Shown here piece by piece: positions 33,607 to 46,410 of a DNA stretch of 64,000 nt. A program made the translations under genes and the position numbers. The stretch's first letter is position 1. Every line of letters starts with the position of its first letter. The notes under the pieces are model-generated. The model did not search any database, was not told the origin of the DNA, and saw only the letters and a list, made by a program, of their open reading frames with translations. This DNA comes from Siphonodentalium dalli (taxonomy: Eukaryota > Mollusca > Scaphopoda > Gadilida > Siphonodentaliidae): positions 232,258,961-232,322,960 of the forward strand of contig CP136066.1 of the NCBI GenBank assembly GCA_032622095.1. Direction: 5' to 3'.

Positions 33607-36600
33607 ATGAAAGTGTCAATGACAATGTAGCTCAACTTGGAAAGGGAATAATTAATGTATTACAGTCAATGGAGCGATTAGGAATGTGGAAAGTTGAATG
33701 TCTAATACTAGTTTATAGACATGAAGAGAAAAGTAAAATCCAAGATGGCCGCTGGTGGCCATGTTTTTTGTCCGAGTGACCCCAAAATGACTCGTTCCCA
33801 TCTACATTCCAATTTCAACAGCCATGACAAATTTTATGATGATCCGACTAAAGGTACGACCTGTAGCCCGTGCTAAAGGATTTAGTCATACAAAGAGTAA
33901 AATCCAAGATGGCTGCAGGCGGCCATGTTTTTTGGCCGAATGGCCCCTAAAATGACTCGTTCCCATCTACATGTCATTATTAACATTCGTGACAAATTTT
34001 ATGATGATCAGACTAAAAGTAGGACCTGTAGCCCGTGCTAAAGGATTTAGTCATACAAAGAGTAAAATCCAAGATGGCTGCTGGGCTGGCGACCATGTTT
34101 TTTGGCCGAATGACCCCAAAATTACTCGTTCCCATCTACATGTCATTGTTAATATCCATGACAAATTGTATGATGATCAGACTAAAGGTACGACCTGCAG
34201 CCCGTGCTAAAGAATTTAGTCATACAAAGAGTAAAATCCAAGATGGCTGCTGGCGGCCATGATTTTTGGCCGAATGACCCCAAAATTACTCGTTCCCATC
34301 TACATGTCAATATTAACATCCATGACAAATTTCATGATGATCAGACGAATAGTACGACCTGTGGCCCGTGCTAATGGATTAAATTTTGAAATCCAAGATG
34401 GCCGCTGGTGGCCATGTTTTTTGTCCGAGTGACCCCAAAATGACTCGTTCCCATCTACATTCCAATTTCAACAGCCATGACAAATTTTATGATGATCAGA
34501 CCAGGCGCCACGCTAGGAGGCGACTCGGGCGAGAATTTCGCCCTCGTGCCGGCGAAGTCGCCCTCGGATGTCCTCAAGGCGAAAACGAAGTCGCCTTCCA
34601 AATTTGACAAAACTAGCTTAGGATTTACGGTAATTTTACCGGTGAAAATTAGACTCGTTTTGCAAAAAAAATATATATAGTCTCAACTGTTCCAACGAGG
34701 CATTTTATTTATAACTTATACATGGTGTACCCTATCCACATATTCTAATCAGATTGGGTGCTTTTGGAAATGGCAAATTGCGCTGAGCAACGAAGTTTAT
34801 GATGAGCTACTGGTTCGTTTTAAGGAGACTGGAATTTAGACCTTAATTTGTTCCATCGGGTCATTTTGTATAAACCGCAAATTGTATAGCCATACATGGT
34901 TTCCACTGCTCATGCAGTAGCCAAAGTGAACAAATAATACTGTCTTTGAAATTAAACTAAAACATATCTATGAATTTTCACTTTTACAAAAGTAGTTTGT
35001 GTCGGATTCCGTTTCCCAATCCAACTTTTGACTTTTTGGAATTGCATTTTATTTTGTTTACAAACAAGAACACGTGCTTGCTTACTATTAAACACAGAGG
35101 TTTGAATGTGCGTTGGAAGTACTTAATTTAATGTTCTTAGTTAAATCAAAGATCTACATAATAAACTATTACTATCCAAACTCATTTAAAAGGATTAATT
35201 TGTGTCAAAACTATGTGTTTGCAAATTACAATTGTTGTCTATTAATCTATCGCTCAGACCACGTGCTCCGCGTATATACCGGTACGTCTGTTAACGGTTG
35301 CAAATTAATTGCATGTAGGCCTACTTAGTTACAATGCAGGTATTTAAATAACCTGCTGGTGCATATTATAAGCTCAACTGGTCTCTGTTAAGAACACATT
35401 AACCACTATTGTGACCCGGCTATCAAACTCGTCAAGTTTATTGCTTTAATCGGATTATCATCGGACAACACTGACGGTCGTGATGATGGTATTCAACAAT
35501 AAACTCTTTAGAAACAAAATTAAAAGCTTTTACACCTCCTTAATTAGTCCTTATTGTTTATTTTAACGGACACCCACATTACAGCAGTGGCCAAAAGCCA
35601 TTTCCAAAAATTTAAATTTATAATAACAATTCAGATATTAAAAGTTATGAATTCGAAGTAGACAATTAATTTCTTCAGATAAAAGTCAACAGTTTAAAAA
35701 AAATTTAAAGTTATAAATTTAGTTAAAATTTTAGATTATCGATCTATACAGGTGCTATACTTATGTTGTATCTTGCTAAATATGTTTTATCTTGTTGTTT
35801 TATCTCATTTATTGATGTGCAGATAAATAAAGCGAATTTTAAAAATTAGTAAGTATTTTTTTGTATAAGTCTCCCTATTCTGGCTCAAGTCTCCCTAAAA
35901 TCTGCAGAGGGAGACTTCATTTCTCCCTGTTTTCAATACCTAGCTTGGGCCCTGGATCAGACTAAAGGTACGACCTGTAGCCCGTGCTAAAGGATTTAGT
36001 CATACAAAGAGTAAAATCCAAGATGGCTGCAGGCGGCCATGTTTTTTGGCCGAATGGCCCCTAAAATGACTCGTTCCCATCTACATGTCATTATTAACAT
36101 TCATGACAAATTTTATGATGATCAGACTAAAAGTAGGACCTGTAGCCCGTGCTAAAGGATTTAGTCATACAAAGAGTAAAATCCAAGATGGCTGCTGGCG
36201 ACCATGTTTTTTGGCCGAATGACCCCAAAATTACTCGTTCCCATCTACATGTCATTGTTAATATCCATGACAAATTTTATGACGATCAGACTAAAGGTAC
36301 GACCTGCAGCCCGTGCTAAAGAATTTAGTCATACAAAGAGTAAAATCCAAGATGGCTGCTGGCGGCCATGATTTTTGGCCGAATGACCCCAAAATTACTC
36401 GTTCCCATCTACATGTCAATATTATCATCCATGACAAATTTCATGATGATCAGACGAATAGTACGACCTGTGGCCCGTGCTAATGGATTAAATTTTGAAA
36501 TCCAAGATGGCCGCTGGCGGCCATGTTTTTTGTCCGAGTGACCCTAAAATGACTCGTTCCCATCTACATTCCAATTTCAACAGCCATGACAAATTTTATG

Positions 36601-39298
36601 ATGATCAGACTAAAGGTACGACCTGTAGCCCGTGCTAAAGGATTTAGTCATACAAAGAGTAAAATCAAAGATGGCTGCTGGCAGCCATATTTTTTGGCCG
36701 AATGACCCCAAAACGACTCGTTCCCATTTACATGTCATTATTAACATTCTTGACAAATTTCATGATGATCAGACTAAAAGTAGGACCTGTAGCCCGTGCT
36801 AAAGGATTTAGTCATACAAAGAGTAAAATCCAAGATGGCTGCTGGCGACCATGTTTTTTGGCCGAATGACCCCAAAATTACTCGTTCCCATCTGCATGTC
36901 ATTGTTAATATCCATGACAAATTTTATGATGATCAGACTAAAGGTACGACCTGCAGCCCGTGCTAAAGAATTTAGTCATACAAAGAGTAAAATCCAAGAT
37001 GGCTGCTGGCGGCCATGATTTTTGGCCGAATGACCCCAAAATTACTTCGTTCCCATCTACATGTCAATATTATCATCCATGACAAATTTCATGATGATCA
37101 GATGAATAGTACGACCTGTGGCCCGTGCTAATGGATTCAATTTTGAAATCCAAGATGGCCACTGGCGGCCATGTTTTTTGTCCGAGTGACCCCAAAATGA
37201 CTCGTTCCCATCTACATTCCAATTTCAACAGCCATGACAAATTTTATGATGATCAGACTAAAGGTACGACCTGTAGCCCGTGCTAAAGGATTTAGTCATA
37301 CAAAGAGTAAAATTCAAGATGGCTGCTGGCGGCCATGTTTTTTGGCCGAATGAACCCAAAATGACTCGTTCCCATCTACATGTCATTATTAACATTCTTG
37401 AAAAATTTTATGATGATCAGAATAAAAGTACGACCTGTAGCCCGTGCTAAAGAATTTAGTCATTCAAAGAGTAAAATCCAAGATGGCTGCTGGCGGCCAT
37501 GTTTTTTGGCCGAATGACCCCAAAATTACTCGTTCCCATCTACATGTCAATATTAACATCCATGACAAATTTCATGATGATCAGACGAACAGTACGGCCT
37601 GTAGCCCGTGCTAATGGATTGAATTTTGAAATCAAAGATGGCTGCTGGCGGCCATGTTTTTTGTCCCAGTGACCCCAAAATGACTCGTTCCCATCTACAT
37701 TCCAATTTCAACAGCCATGACAAATTTTATGATGATCAGACTAAAGGTACGACCTGTAGCCCGTGCTAAAGGATTTAGTCATACAAAGAGTAAAATTCAA
37801 GATGGCTGCTGGCGGCCATGTTTTTTGGCCGAATGAACCCAAAATGACTCGTTCCCATCTACATGTCATTATTAACATTCGTGACAAATTTTATGATGAT
37901 CAGACTAAAAGTACGACCTGTAGCCCGTGCTAAAGGATTTAGTCATACAAAGAGTAAAATCCAAGATGGCTGCTGGCGACCATGTTTTTTGGCCGAATGA
38001 CCCCAAAATTACTCGTTCCCATCTACATGTCATTGTTAATATCCATGACAAATTTTATGATGATCAGACTAAAGGTACGACCTGCAGCCCGTGCTAAAGA
38101 ATTTAGTCATACAAAGAGTAAAATCCAAGATGGCTGCTGGCGGCCATGATTTTTGGCCGAATGACCCCAAAATTACTTCGTTCCCATCTACATGTCAATA
38201 TTATCATCCATGACAAATTTCATGATGATCAGACGAATAGTACGACCTGTGGCCCGTGCTAATGGATTAAATTTTGAAATCCAAGATGGCCACTGGCGGC
38301 CATGTTTTTTGTCCGAGTGACCCCAAAATGACTCGTTCCCATCTACATTCCAATTTCAACAGCCATGACAAATTTTATGATGATCAGACTAAAGGTACGA
38401 CCTGTAGCCCGTGCTAAAGGATTTAGTCATACAAAGAGTAAAATTCAAGATGGCTGCTGGCGGCCATTTTTTTTTAGCCGAATGAACCCAAAATGACTCG
38501 TTCCCATCTACATGTCATTATTAACATTCTTGAAAATTTTTATGATGATCAGAATAAAAGTACGACCTGTAGCCCGTGCTAAAGAATTTAGTCATTCAAA
38601 GAGTAAAATCCAAGATGGCTGCTGGCGGCCATGTTTTTTGGCCGAATGACCCCAAAATTACTCGTTCCCATCTACATGTCAATATTAACATCCATGACAA
38701 ATTTCATGATGATCAGACGAACAGTACGGCCTGTAGCCCGTGCTAATGGATTGAATTTTGAAATCAAAGATGGCTGCTGGCGGCCATGTTTTTTGTCCCA
38801 GTGACCCCAAAATGACTCGTTCCCATCTACATTCCAATTTCAACAGCCATGACAAATTTTATGATGATCAGACTAAAGGTACGACCTGTAGCCCGTGCTA
38901 AAGAATTTAGTCATACAAAGAGTAAAATCCAAGATGGCTGCTGGTGGCCATGTTTTTTGGCCGAATGACCCCAAAATTTCTCGTTCCCATCTACATGTCA
39001 ATATTAACATCCATGACAAATTTCATGATGATCAGACGAACAGTACGGCCTGTAGTCCGTGCTAATGGATTGAATTTTGAAATCAAAGATGGCTGCTGGC
39101 GGCCATGTTTTTTTTCCGAATGACCCCAAAATTAATCATTCTGGTCTAAATGTTGATGTCAACAGCTATGACAAATTTCATAATGATCCGACCAAAGGTA
39201 CGACCTGTAGCCTGCATTGTTGACGCCTTACGTACACACGCACACACGGACGACGGACGACAAAGCCATGGCAATAGCTCAAAGTAAAGTTGAGCTAA
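33607..39298 (+). mobile_element. Family 1 element, copy C, with nested hAT and HOR expansion
   Basis: 5' end at 33607, about 25 core monomers, then CACACGGACGACGGACGAC and a shortened 3' hairpin (39277-39297) that has lost about 8 nt of the apical stem, ending CTAA. A 1453-bp hAT sits inside monomer DNA (34502-35954). Private variants are shared between distant monomers (see findings), so the array grew by block duplication. Confidence 0.75.
34494..35962. mobile_element. Non-autonomous hAT, 8-bp TSD, inside satellite
   Basis: Element 34502-35954 (1453 bp). Ends CAGGCGCCACGCTAGG and the reverse complement of CAGGGCCCAAGCTAGG agree at 13 of 16 positions. GATCAGAC, part of the monomer consensus, is duplicated at 34494-34501 and 35955-35962. 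No transposase motif; the interior is AT-rich and has no supported gene. Confidence 0.8.
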
Positions 39299-39302
39299 TA
39301 AA

Positions 39303-39521
39303 AGTGGGGGTCCAGACTTGATCATAAATGAATTCATTAAAATACAATGTAGCTCAGACACAATGTCTTTGATTTTAGCGAATTTTTTCAACAAAATTTT
39401 AGATTGCGTAATATTTCCCTCAGAATGGAATCTTTCCCTCCTAACATCTATAAAAAAATCAGGAGATCCAACAGACTGTAACACTTATAGAGGGATAAGC
39501 ATATCTACAGTAATGCTCTAA
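39303..39521 (+). pseudogene. Non-LTR retrotransposon RT fragment
   Basis: The frame from about 39303 reads GGPDLIINEFIK, then NFFNKILDCVIFPSEWNLSL, then KSGDPTDCNTYRGISIST, ending in TAA at 39519-39521. FP..W....L.PI.K.GDP.DC.NYRGIS is the well-known N-terminal RT block of LINE elements (Jockey/CR1/RTE-like). Only ~70 residues remain. It begins directly after the 3' end of family 1 copy C (39298), so that element may have inserted into, or captured next to, a LINE. Confidence 0.75.
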
Positions 39522-39818
39522 GTAATCGACTCCTTAACCACAGCAAAATTATGGGTAACTTTTCAGGATTCAGTCGGAAATATGGCTTCTTGCCATTCAT
39601 CGGAAAACATTAGGAAACCGAGATTATTCCTTATAATTATTCCATTAATTGTTAAATATTGATTTTAAAAACATTTTCGCCCTTAAAAGACGGTTGAAAC
39701 AAGGAACTATATGTTCTCAAATAATGGACCGAAACAGAGTCACTGTCCGAATAGGATCTGTGACGACTTGAGCCGGAGACAACTCGCTCCGTTTCCGTCC
39801 GAATAATATCGATCTATT
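39522..39818. other. Spacer before the minisatellite
   Basis: No gene seen. The GGACCGAAACAGAGTC and TGAGCCGGAGAC stretches resemble the minisatellite only in base composition. Confidence 0.4.
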
Positions 39819-41064
39819 GACTGGTCCCCGGACTATAAACCTTGTTGACTGGTCCCCGGACTATAAACCTTGTTGACTGGTCCCCGGACTATAAACCTTG
39901 TTGACTGGTCCCCGGACTATAAACCTTGTTGACTGGTTCCCGGACTATAAACCTTGTTGACTGGTCCCCGGACTATAAACCTTGTTGACTGGTCCCCGGA
40001 CTATAAACCTTGTTGACTGGTCCCGGGCTATAAACCTTGTTGACTGGTCCCCGGACTATAAACCTTGTTGACTGGTCCCCGGCCTATAAACCTTGTTGAC
40101 TGGTCCCGGCCTATAAACCTTGTTGACTGGTCCCGGCCTATAAACCTTGTTGACTGGTCCCCGGACTATAAACCTTGTTGACTGGTCCCCGGACTATAAA
40201 CCTTGTTGACTGGTCCCCGGACTATAAACCTTGTTGACTGGTCCCCGGACTATAAACCTTGTTGACTGGTCCCCGGACTATAAACCTTGTTGACTGGTTC
40301 CCAGACTATAAACCTTGTTGACTGGTCCCGGACTATAAACCTTGTTGACTGGTCCCCGGACTATAAACCTTGTTGACTGGTCCCGGCCTATAAACCTTGT
40401 TGACTGGTCCCCGGCATATAAACCTTGTTGACTGGTCCCCGGACTATAAACCTTGTTGACTGGTCCCCGGACTATAAACCTTGTTGACTGGTCCCCGGAC
40501 TATAAACCTTGTTGACTGGTTCCCAGACTATAAACCTTGTTGACTGGTCCCGGACTATAAACCTTGTTGACTGGTCCCCGGACTATAAACCTTGTTGACT
40601 GGTCCCGGCCTATAAACCTTGTTGACTGATCCCGGACTATAAACATTGTTGATTGATCCCCGGACTATAAACCTTGTTGACTGGTCCCGGCCTATAAACC
40701 TTGTTGACTGGTCCCGGCCTATAAACCTTGTTGACTGGTCCCCGGACTATAAACCTTGTTGACTGGTCCCGGACTATAAACCTTGTTGACTGGTCCCGGA
40801 CTATAAACCTTGTTGACTGGTCCCCAGGCTATAAACCTTGTTGACTGGTCCCCGGACTATAAACCTTGTTGACTGGTCCCGGACTATAAACCTTGTTGAC
40901 TGGTCCCCGGACTATAAACCTTGTTGACTGGTCCCCGGACTATAAACCTTGTTGACTGGTCCCCGGACTATAAACCTTGTTGACTGGTCCCCGGACTATA
41001 AACCTTGTTGACTGGTCCCCGGACTATAAACCTTGTTGACTGGTCCCCGGACTATAAACCTTGG
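39819..41064 (+). repeat. 28-bp minisatellite, about 45 copies
   Basis: The unit is GACTGGTCCCCGGACTATAA followed by ACCTTGTT (28 bp), with a 27-bp variant that lacks one C. Rare variants (TTCCCAGAC, GGCCTATAA, GGCATATAA) recur in the same order near 40290-40400 and 40510-40620, indicating duplication of a multi-unit block. There are no spacers between units. The array is strikingly homogeneous compared with the other repeats here. Confidence 0.95.
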
Positions 41065-43260
41065 CAACGCTCTGCTTTGGACGTCGTTATTATATGGGAG
41101 GGCACGTCACAGAGCGATCTTACCAGTAGAGTAAATTTGTAATTCAGACACATGATGTTTGTATTTTGCTAAAACCATAATATCTCTAACACCAACTTAG
41201 ACAAAAATTCGCACCAAAGTATCTCGCGGACTTCAATATCGATACTTCCAACAATTGTGAACCCCAACTTTTTCTGTTGATCTAGGAATATGTCAAGTTG
41301 TAGCAAGATACATGTATAGTCATTTACTTTTTCAAGAATTTCATCATATACAATGTAATAATATCTAATTATTTATACATTTATCGATTTTGTTAATTGA
41401 ATTGTCAATTTATTACTTTACCCAAGCCCACAAAATACAATTCTAAGAACTGTTTTGTTCGTATCGTATTATTCCCAACTATAATGTAGGTAGATCACTT
41501 TCCATTGAGAAATGCATCGGAAGTTATACATATATAGTACATGTAGAAAGTTTTTTAATCTAGAGTAGAAAGTTGTTATACCCATCACATATAAATGTAG
41601 TATGTGTTATACCTACAGTAGAGTGCACAAAAATATATCCAACATATGTTATTATAGTGTAGTAGGCTATTGATGATCTAGCTAATAAATTTCACGATAT
41701 TTGATGGAATTTCAATGGGTTATGTACTAGGCCAAAAAAAAAAAACGTCTCTGTTTCCGGTACCCGGCCTGGCTGAGATTTTCTTGCCGGCCTCAATTTT
41801 TTTTTTTTTTTTCACGAAGTCCAAAGTAACCTTTCTGTCCGAGTTAATGGCTATGGTTTTCCCAATACCAACAGCAGAACTAACCACCAATCGCATACAC
41901 ACCTGACGCATGTGTTACGATGTGTAGGCCATGTGCGCGATCGCGCTTTCTTGATATAAATAAGACAACTATTGGTCGGCCATGCTACGCAGTGAATACC
42001 TGGCTTAAATCAAACTCCACCCTGACAAGTCACTACGGAAATCCCCCCGTCTTTTGTGGGCTGTGTACACTGCTGTGTATTTTAAAAAGTACAATGTATT
42101 AATTATACCGGTAGCTCCCTTAACTTCCTCGCCTAATTGGGGCAAAACTTGCCTGAAAGACCATCTGTTCGCGACAAAACAGTGAAAAGCATGTGCGTTT
42201 TTGGCGGGAAAATGACAGTCCGTATTACGTAATCAGTCCTGGAAATTAGCGTCGTCAAAAGCCGAAATCACCATCAACATTGACATGACGAAATCGTCAT
42301 CAAAGATTAAAATGCATTGGCATCCTTGAATATTCACATAAACCCGATTTTAACCCACTTTAAATAAACAACTGTCTGTTATGAATGACACAACAACTGG
42401 GTCACTGTGTCACCAACCAAACGCATCAGTGGGTCACGTGAATAAACTCTGTAACTATTTACGACAGACTCTCTTTAATGTTTTCCGACCAAGTAGCAGA
42501 TACAATGTACCACTGATAGAAACAACTCGCACACATTTCTGATCATCTGATGTGCATACATGTACTGCATGTAAGGATTATTTGATAACTTGCTGTTAAT
42601 TACACTGAAAGTTGGCAGGTAATCAATTCTGCTATTTAAAACTTTCCGGGATTGAAACAAAATAAGTCGGAAATAGGTGACTTGAAACCACAATACAAGT
42701 TAGTGATTTTGGTAATATGGACAAGTTGTCACTGAAAAATAATGATCATCTATGAAGAGAAATAAGAGGGGATGAAAATACAATAGGTTTTATTGAAATG
42801 GCAAGTATTTATTCCATAAAACGATCTCTGTCAACACCAACACCTGGAAAATTTCGTCGGCAGTGATGAATAGAATGGCATAAAATGTGTAACCTCAGGC
42901 CCAATCTACACCAGAGATATTCAGGGGAAGATTGGAACAAAACATGTTTATTCCTGCATATCCAAGAACAGTCAGTAACATTGTTCTGGTCACATGTAAT
43001 TTGTAAATAAAGGTATCAGATGCTACTGTTGCATTGTGGGCTGGTATCTGCATGGACTACATGTATTTAAGAGGAATAACTCTAAACCCATGGCCATAGT
43101 CTAATACATTGAATTTTCACACTGGAGCACATACTAGAGCTAGAAAATATCTTTAACACCTAATACATGACATAATAGTCCAGCAAGCTGCATAATATAT
43201 TACCAGTTAGCATGTATAAAAGCATGCCAATTTTATAATACATGTTAAAAGGGTGTACTA
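41065..43260. other. Non-coding; possible short coding-like patch
   Basis: No gene I can defend. Long A and T runs flank a short minus-strand frame at 41720-41911. Similar GGCCAAAAAAAA and CCTGCCTNCCTACCTGGAA pieces recur at 43263-43390 and 63075-63115, so this is a dispersed repeat. Confidence 0.4.
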
Positions 43261-43262
43261 CA

Positions 43263-43400
43263 CTATTTTATCACTTTCAAATGGCCGGTTAAAAAAAAAA
43301 AAAAAAAGTGTAAAAAAAAAAAAAACCCCTGCCTGCCTACCTGGAAAATTTTCCCCATGTTATCGGAAACAGACATGTTTTTTTTTTTGGCCCTAGCACT
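43263..43400. repeat. Homopolymer-rich dispersed repeat
   Basis: A-runs (43290-43325) and a T-run (43377-43388) bracket CCCCTGCCTGCCTACCTGGA. A related piece in the region near 41735 has the GTTTCCGGTACCCGGCCTGG layout, and another lies at 63075-63115. Confidence 0.4.
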
Positions 43401-43528
43401 CCGGAATACTTCTTGCCTTAACTGGATGCAAGCGAATATTCGCTGAATTATCAAAGACCTGGATGCCACAAGTCAACAAGCGAGATCTGAGTCATGTCAA
43501 TGATTTTAATGAACATAGCTACATGTAC

Positions 43529-43900
43529 TCTTGTGTCTGGAATAAATGCGATTGTACGTTTATTAAATTTCAGATGAATTTGCACAAGGCTTATTCCAGT
43601 ATGCACATCTCTTTAATTTTGTGAATTTAATTAGTGGTAGAAAGAAGCTGTAATACCACATTAGTGCTAATAAACTACTTAAGTACCACCTTGAAACAGA
43701 AACTCTGTTTTCAAAAGCATATTAGGACTAGTAATACCATTATCCACCCCACTCTATTTGGTCAGGTACCCATTCAACGCAACTGGCAAGTGCAAAACTG
43801 TATTTCGATGAAAATATCCACCCTGCACTTATAATCCAGTTTGCACTTATACTAATTCTGGTCAGTTTTTCCACCCTGCACTGTTATTCCAGACACGAGA
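43529..43900. mobile_element. MITE-like element with ~18-bp TIRs
   Basis: TCTTGTGTCTGGAATAA near 43529-43545 faces TTATTCCAGACACGAGA at 43884-43900. The right half also holds repeated TTTGCACTTAT and CCACCCTGCACT motifs. Target duplication not resolved. Confidence 0.5.
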
Positions 43901-44042
43901 TTAGGCTCGGTTTAATATGCTTGTTGACATCCTCTCGTAATGTGGACAATGACAGTTTTTTCGCAATGAAATAACCTGCAAGTTTTTGGAGTAAATTGTC
44001 CGATAAATTGCGATTTTACATTTCGGTCCTAAGGTTTATATA

Positions 44043-44910
44043 ATGAAAGTGTCAATGACACTGTAGCTCAACTTATGTAGGGGAATAATTTAATGGTTGA
44101 CAGTAAATGGAAGAATAGGAAAGGTGCTAATTGAAATGTCTAACCTGCGCCAAAGGATTTAGTGATGCAAAGAGTAAAATACAAGATGGCTGCTGGCGGC
44201 CATGTTTTTTGGCCAATTGACCCCAAAAGGACTCGTGTCATTGTTAACATCCATGACAAATTTTATGAAGATCTGACCAAAGCTACGACCTACAAACTTC
44301 ATGATGATCAGACGAACAGTACGACCTGTAGACCGCGCCAATGGATTGAATTTTGAAATCCAAGATGGCCACTGGTAGCATGTTTTTCTGCCGAATGCCC
44401 CCAAAATTACTCGTTTCCCATCTACATGTCAATGTCAACATTCAAGACAAATTTAATAAAGATCAGACCAAAGGTATGACCTGTAGCCCAAGCCAAAGGA
44501 TTTAGTCATGCAAAGAGTAAAATCCAAGATGGCTGCTGATGGCCATGTTTTTAGACAGAATGACCCCAAAACGACTCGTTCCCATCTACATGTCATTGTT
44601 ATCATCCATGACAAATTTCATGACCATCTGACCAAAGCTACGACCTGTAGCCCGCACCAAAGGATTTAGTCATGCAAAGAGTAAAATCCAAGATAGCTGC
44701 TGGCGGCCATGTTTTTTGGCCGAACGACCCCAAAATCACTCGTTTCCATCTACATGTACATGTCATTATTAACATCCATGACAAATTTCATGATGATCAG
44801 ACGAACAGTACGACCTGCAGCCCGCGCCAAAGGAAATTGTTGACGGACACACAGACGACGGATGCCAAACCATGGCAATAGCTCAAACTTACAAAAGTAA
44901 GTTGAGCTAA
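44043..44910 (+). mobile_element. Family 1 element, copy D (short)
   Basis: Same 5' end, four to five diverged core monomers, ACACAGACGACGGATG in place of the longer microsatellite, a 3' hairpin at 44880-44908 and terminal CTAA. Monomers here are more diverged than in copies A-C, with CCGCGCCAA replacing CCGTGCTAA. Confidence 0.75.
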
Positions 44911-45169
44911 AAATAACCAGAAAGGACTATTCTATTCATATCAAGAGATGAAAGCATTGGATCGTTGGTTATATCACAAGAACAGCTGTCATGTGCGACA
45001 CACTGTTTCTGACACTGGAGGTAATATGAGCGATATCTGACTATATACCAAAATAGATATACATGTATGTATATATTCATGGGAATATAGAACTACTCTC
45101 TTAGCTGTTTAATGCAGCCCTTGATGTGTCAATATCGTAAATTGGTCAACAATCTGAAACATATTTTAG
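44911..45169. other. Spacer
   Basis: Nothing recognised; a few ATGTATGTATATAT stretches. Confidence 0.4.
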
Positions 45170-46410
45170 CAGGGGGATCGTGGACTTGAAACTCTAGATC
45201 AAGTAATAAATAGAGTTGATATTCGCAGATTACGCTGGGGCTCTCCCGGGTTCTTTTAGCCAATATCGGCATTAAATGAGTCAACAACACCGGCATTGGA
45301 TGACACAGCAAGTAATTTTTCACAACATATGCATTCTACTACCACAACTTGACAAGGCATAATATATTATACTGTCCGCATAGGTCCGCCGGGTTACCCA
45401 CACTCTCCTGTGCTTTTCTGGCCCATGTCATCATTTAAGGGGCAAATGAACCCGGCCGTCAACGAGATGATGAGTCAATATTCATAGTTTACGTTTAGTG
45501 TCTCGCTACCATTAGTCATCGATATATAGTTTGATCTCGTCTCTGGGTGTGCCCGGGCTCTCCCTGGCTCTTTTATCCAATACTGGCAGCAAGGGTTAAT
45601 AAAACCTCCGGTGAATGACACAGCAAGTCATTTTTCACACTGTATGCTTAGTGTGTATCCTACTACCATAAGACATCATACTAGTAGTATATTGCCTGTG
45701 GGCCCTTAGAGCCACCCGGCCTCTCCCGTGCTCTCTTCTGGCCCATATCATCATTTAAGGGGTTCATGAACCCGGCCATGAACGAGATAGTGAGTCAATC
45801 AGAATCTTCACTGTTTACGTTTAATAGGTGTCTGGCTACAATTATTCATCAATATATAATGTGATCAAGTCTCTGTGTCTGCCCGGGCTCTCTCGGGTTC
45901 TTTTAGCCAATACCGGCTTTTAAAGGGTTAATAAAACCGGCAGTGGATGACACAGCAAGTAAATGTTTGCAACGTATGCTTTGTATGTATCCTACTATCC
46001 TACTACCATAAGGCATCATACTATACAGTCCACAGGCCCATTGGGTCGCCTGGGCCTGACCGAGCTTGCATAGGCTCGCTCGGGCTCTTCTGGCCCATAT
46101 CGTCATTTAAGGGGTTAATGAACCCGGCCGTGAAAGAGACAGCAAGTTTAGTAGTTGTCTGGCTACAATTATTATTTGATATATAGTGTGATCGGTTCTC
46201 TGGGTCTGCCTGGTCTCTCCCATGCTCTTTTAGTCAATATCGGCTTTTAAAGAGATAATAAACCTGCTGGTGAATGACACAGCAAGTCAATTTTCACAAC
46301 CTATGCTTTGTATGTATCCTACTTCCATAAGGCATCATAGTATACTGCCCACGGGCTCATGGCGGAGCCCGGGCCTGCCCGGACTTGCCCGGGCATGCCA
46401 GGGCAGTAAT
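45170..46410 (+). repeat. ~325-bp satellite, about 3.7 copies
   Basis: The GATGACACAGCAAGT block recurs at about 45298, 45615, 45946 and 46274 (spacings 315-333). Each unit also has CTACTACCATAAGGCATCAT, a CCCGGGCTCTC block, TCATTTAAGGGG and GAACCCGGCC. The CCCGGG-rich part is much more GC-rich than the surroundings. Copies are about 80-85% alike by eye. Confidence 0.8.

Noticed and set aside
28127-34262. Repeated frames reading PVTRAKGFSNTKSKIQDG and similar as a protein family
   Set aside because: They are the same satellite monomer translated repeatedly, broken at the same repeat positions.
39819-41064. Regular 28-bp repeats resembling a CRISPR array
   Set aside because: Units are directly adjacent with no spacers, and the context is eukaryotic. 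It is a minisatellite.
41720-41911. Minus-strand frame with a P-loop-like GIGKT
   Set aside because: The frame runs through long A/T homopolymers and lacks the rest of any NTPase. Flanking pieces recur elsewhere as a dispersed repeat.
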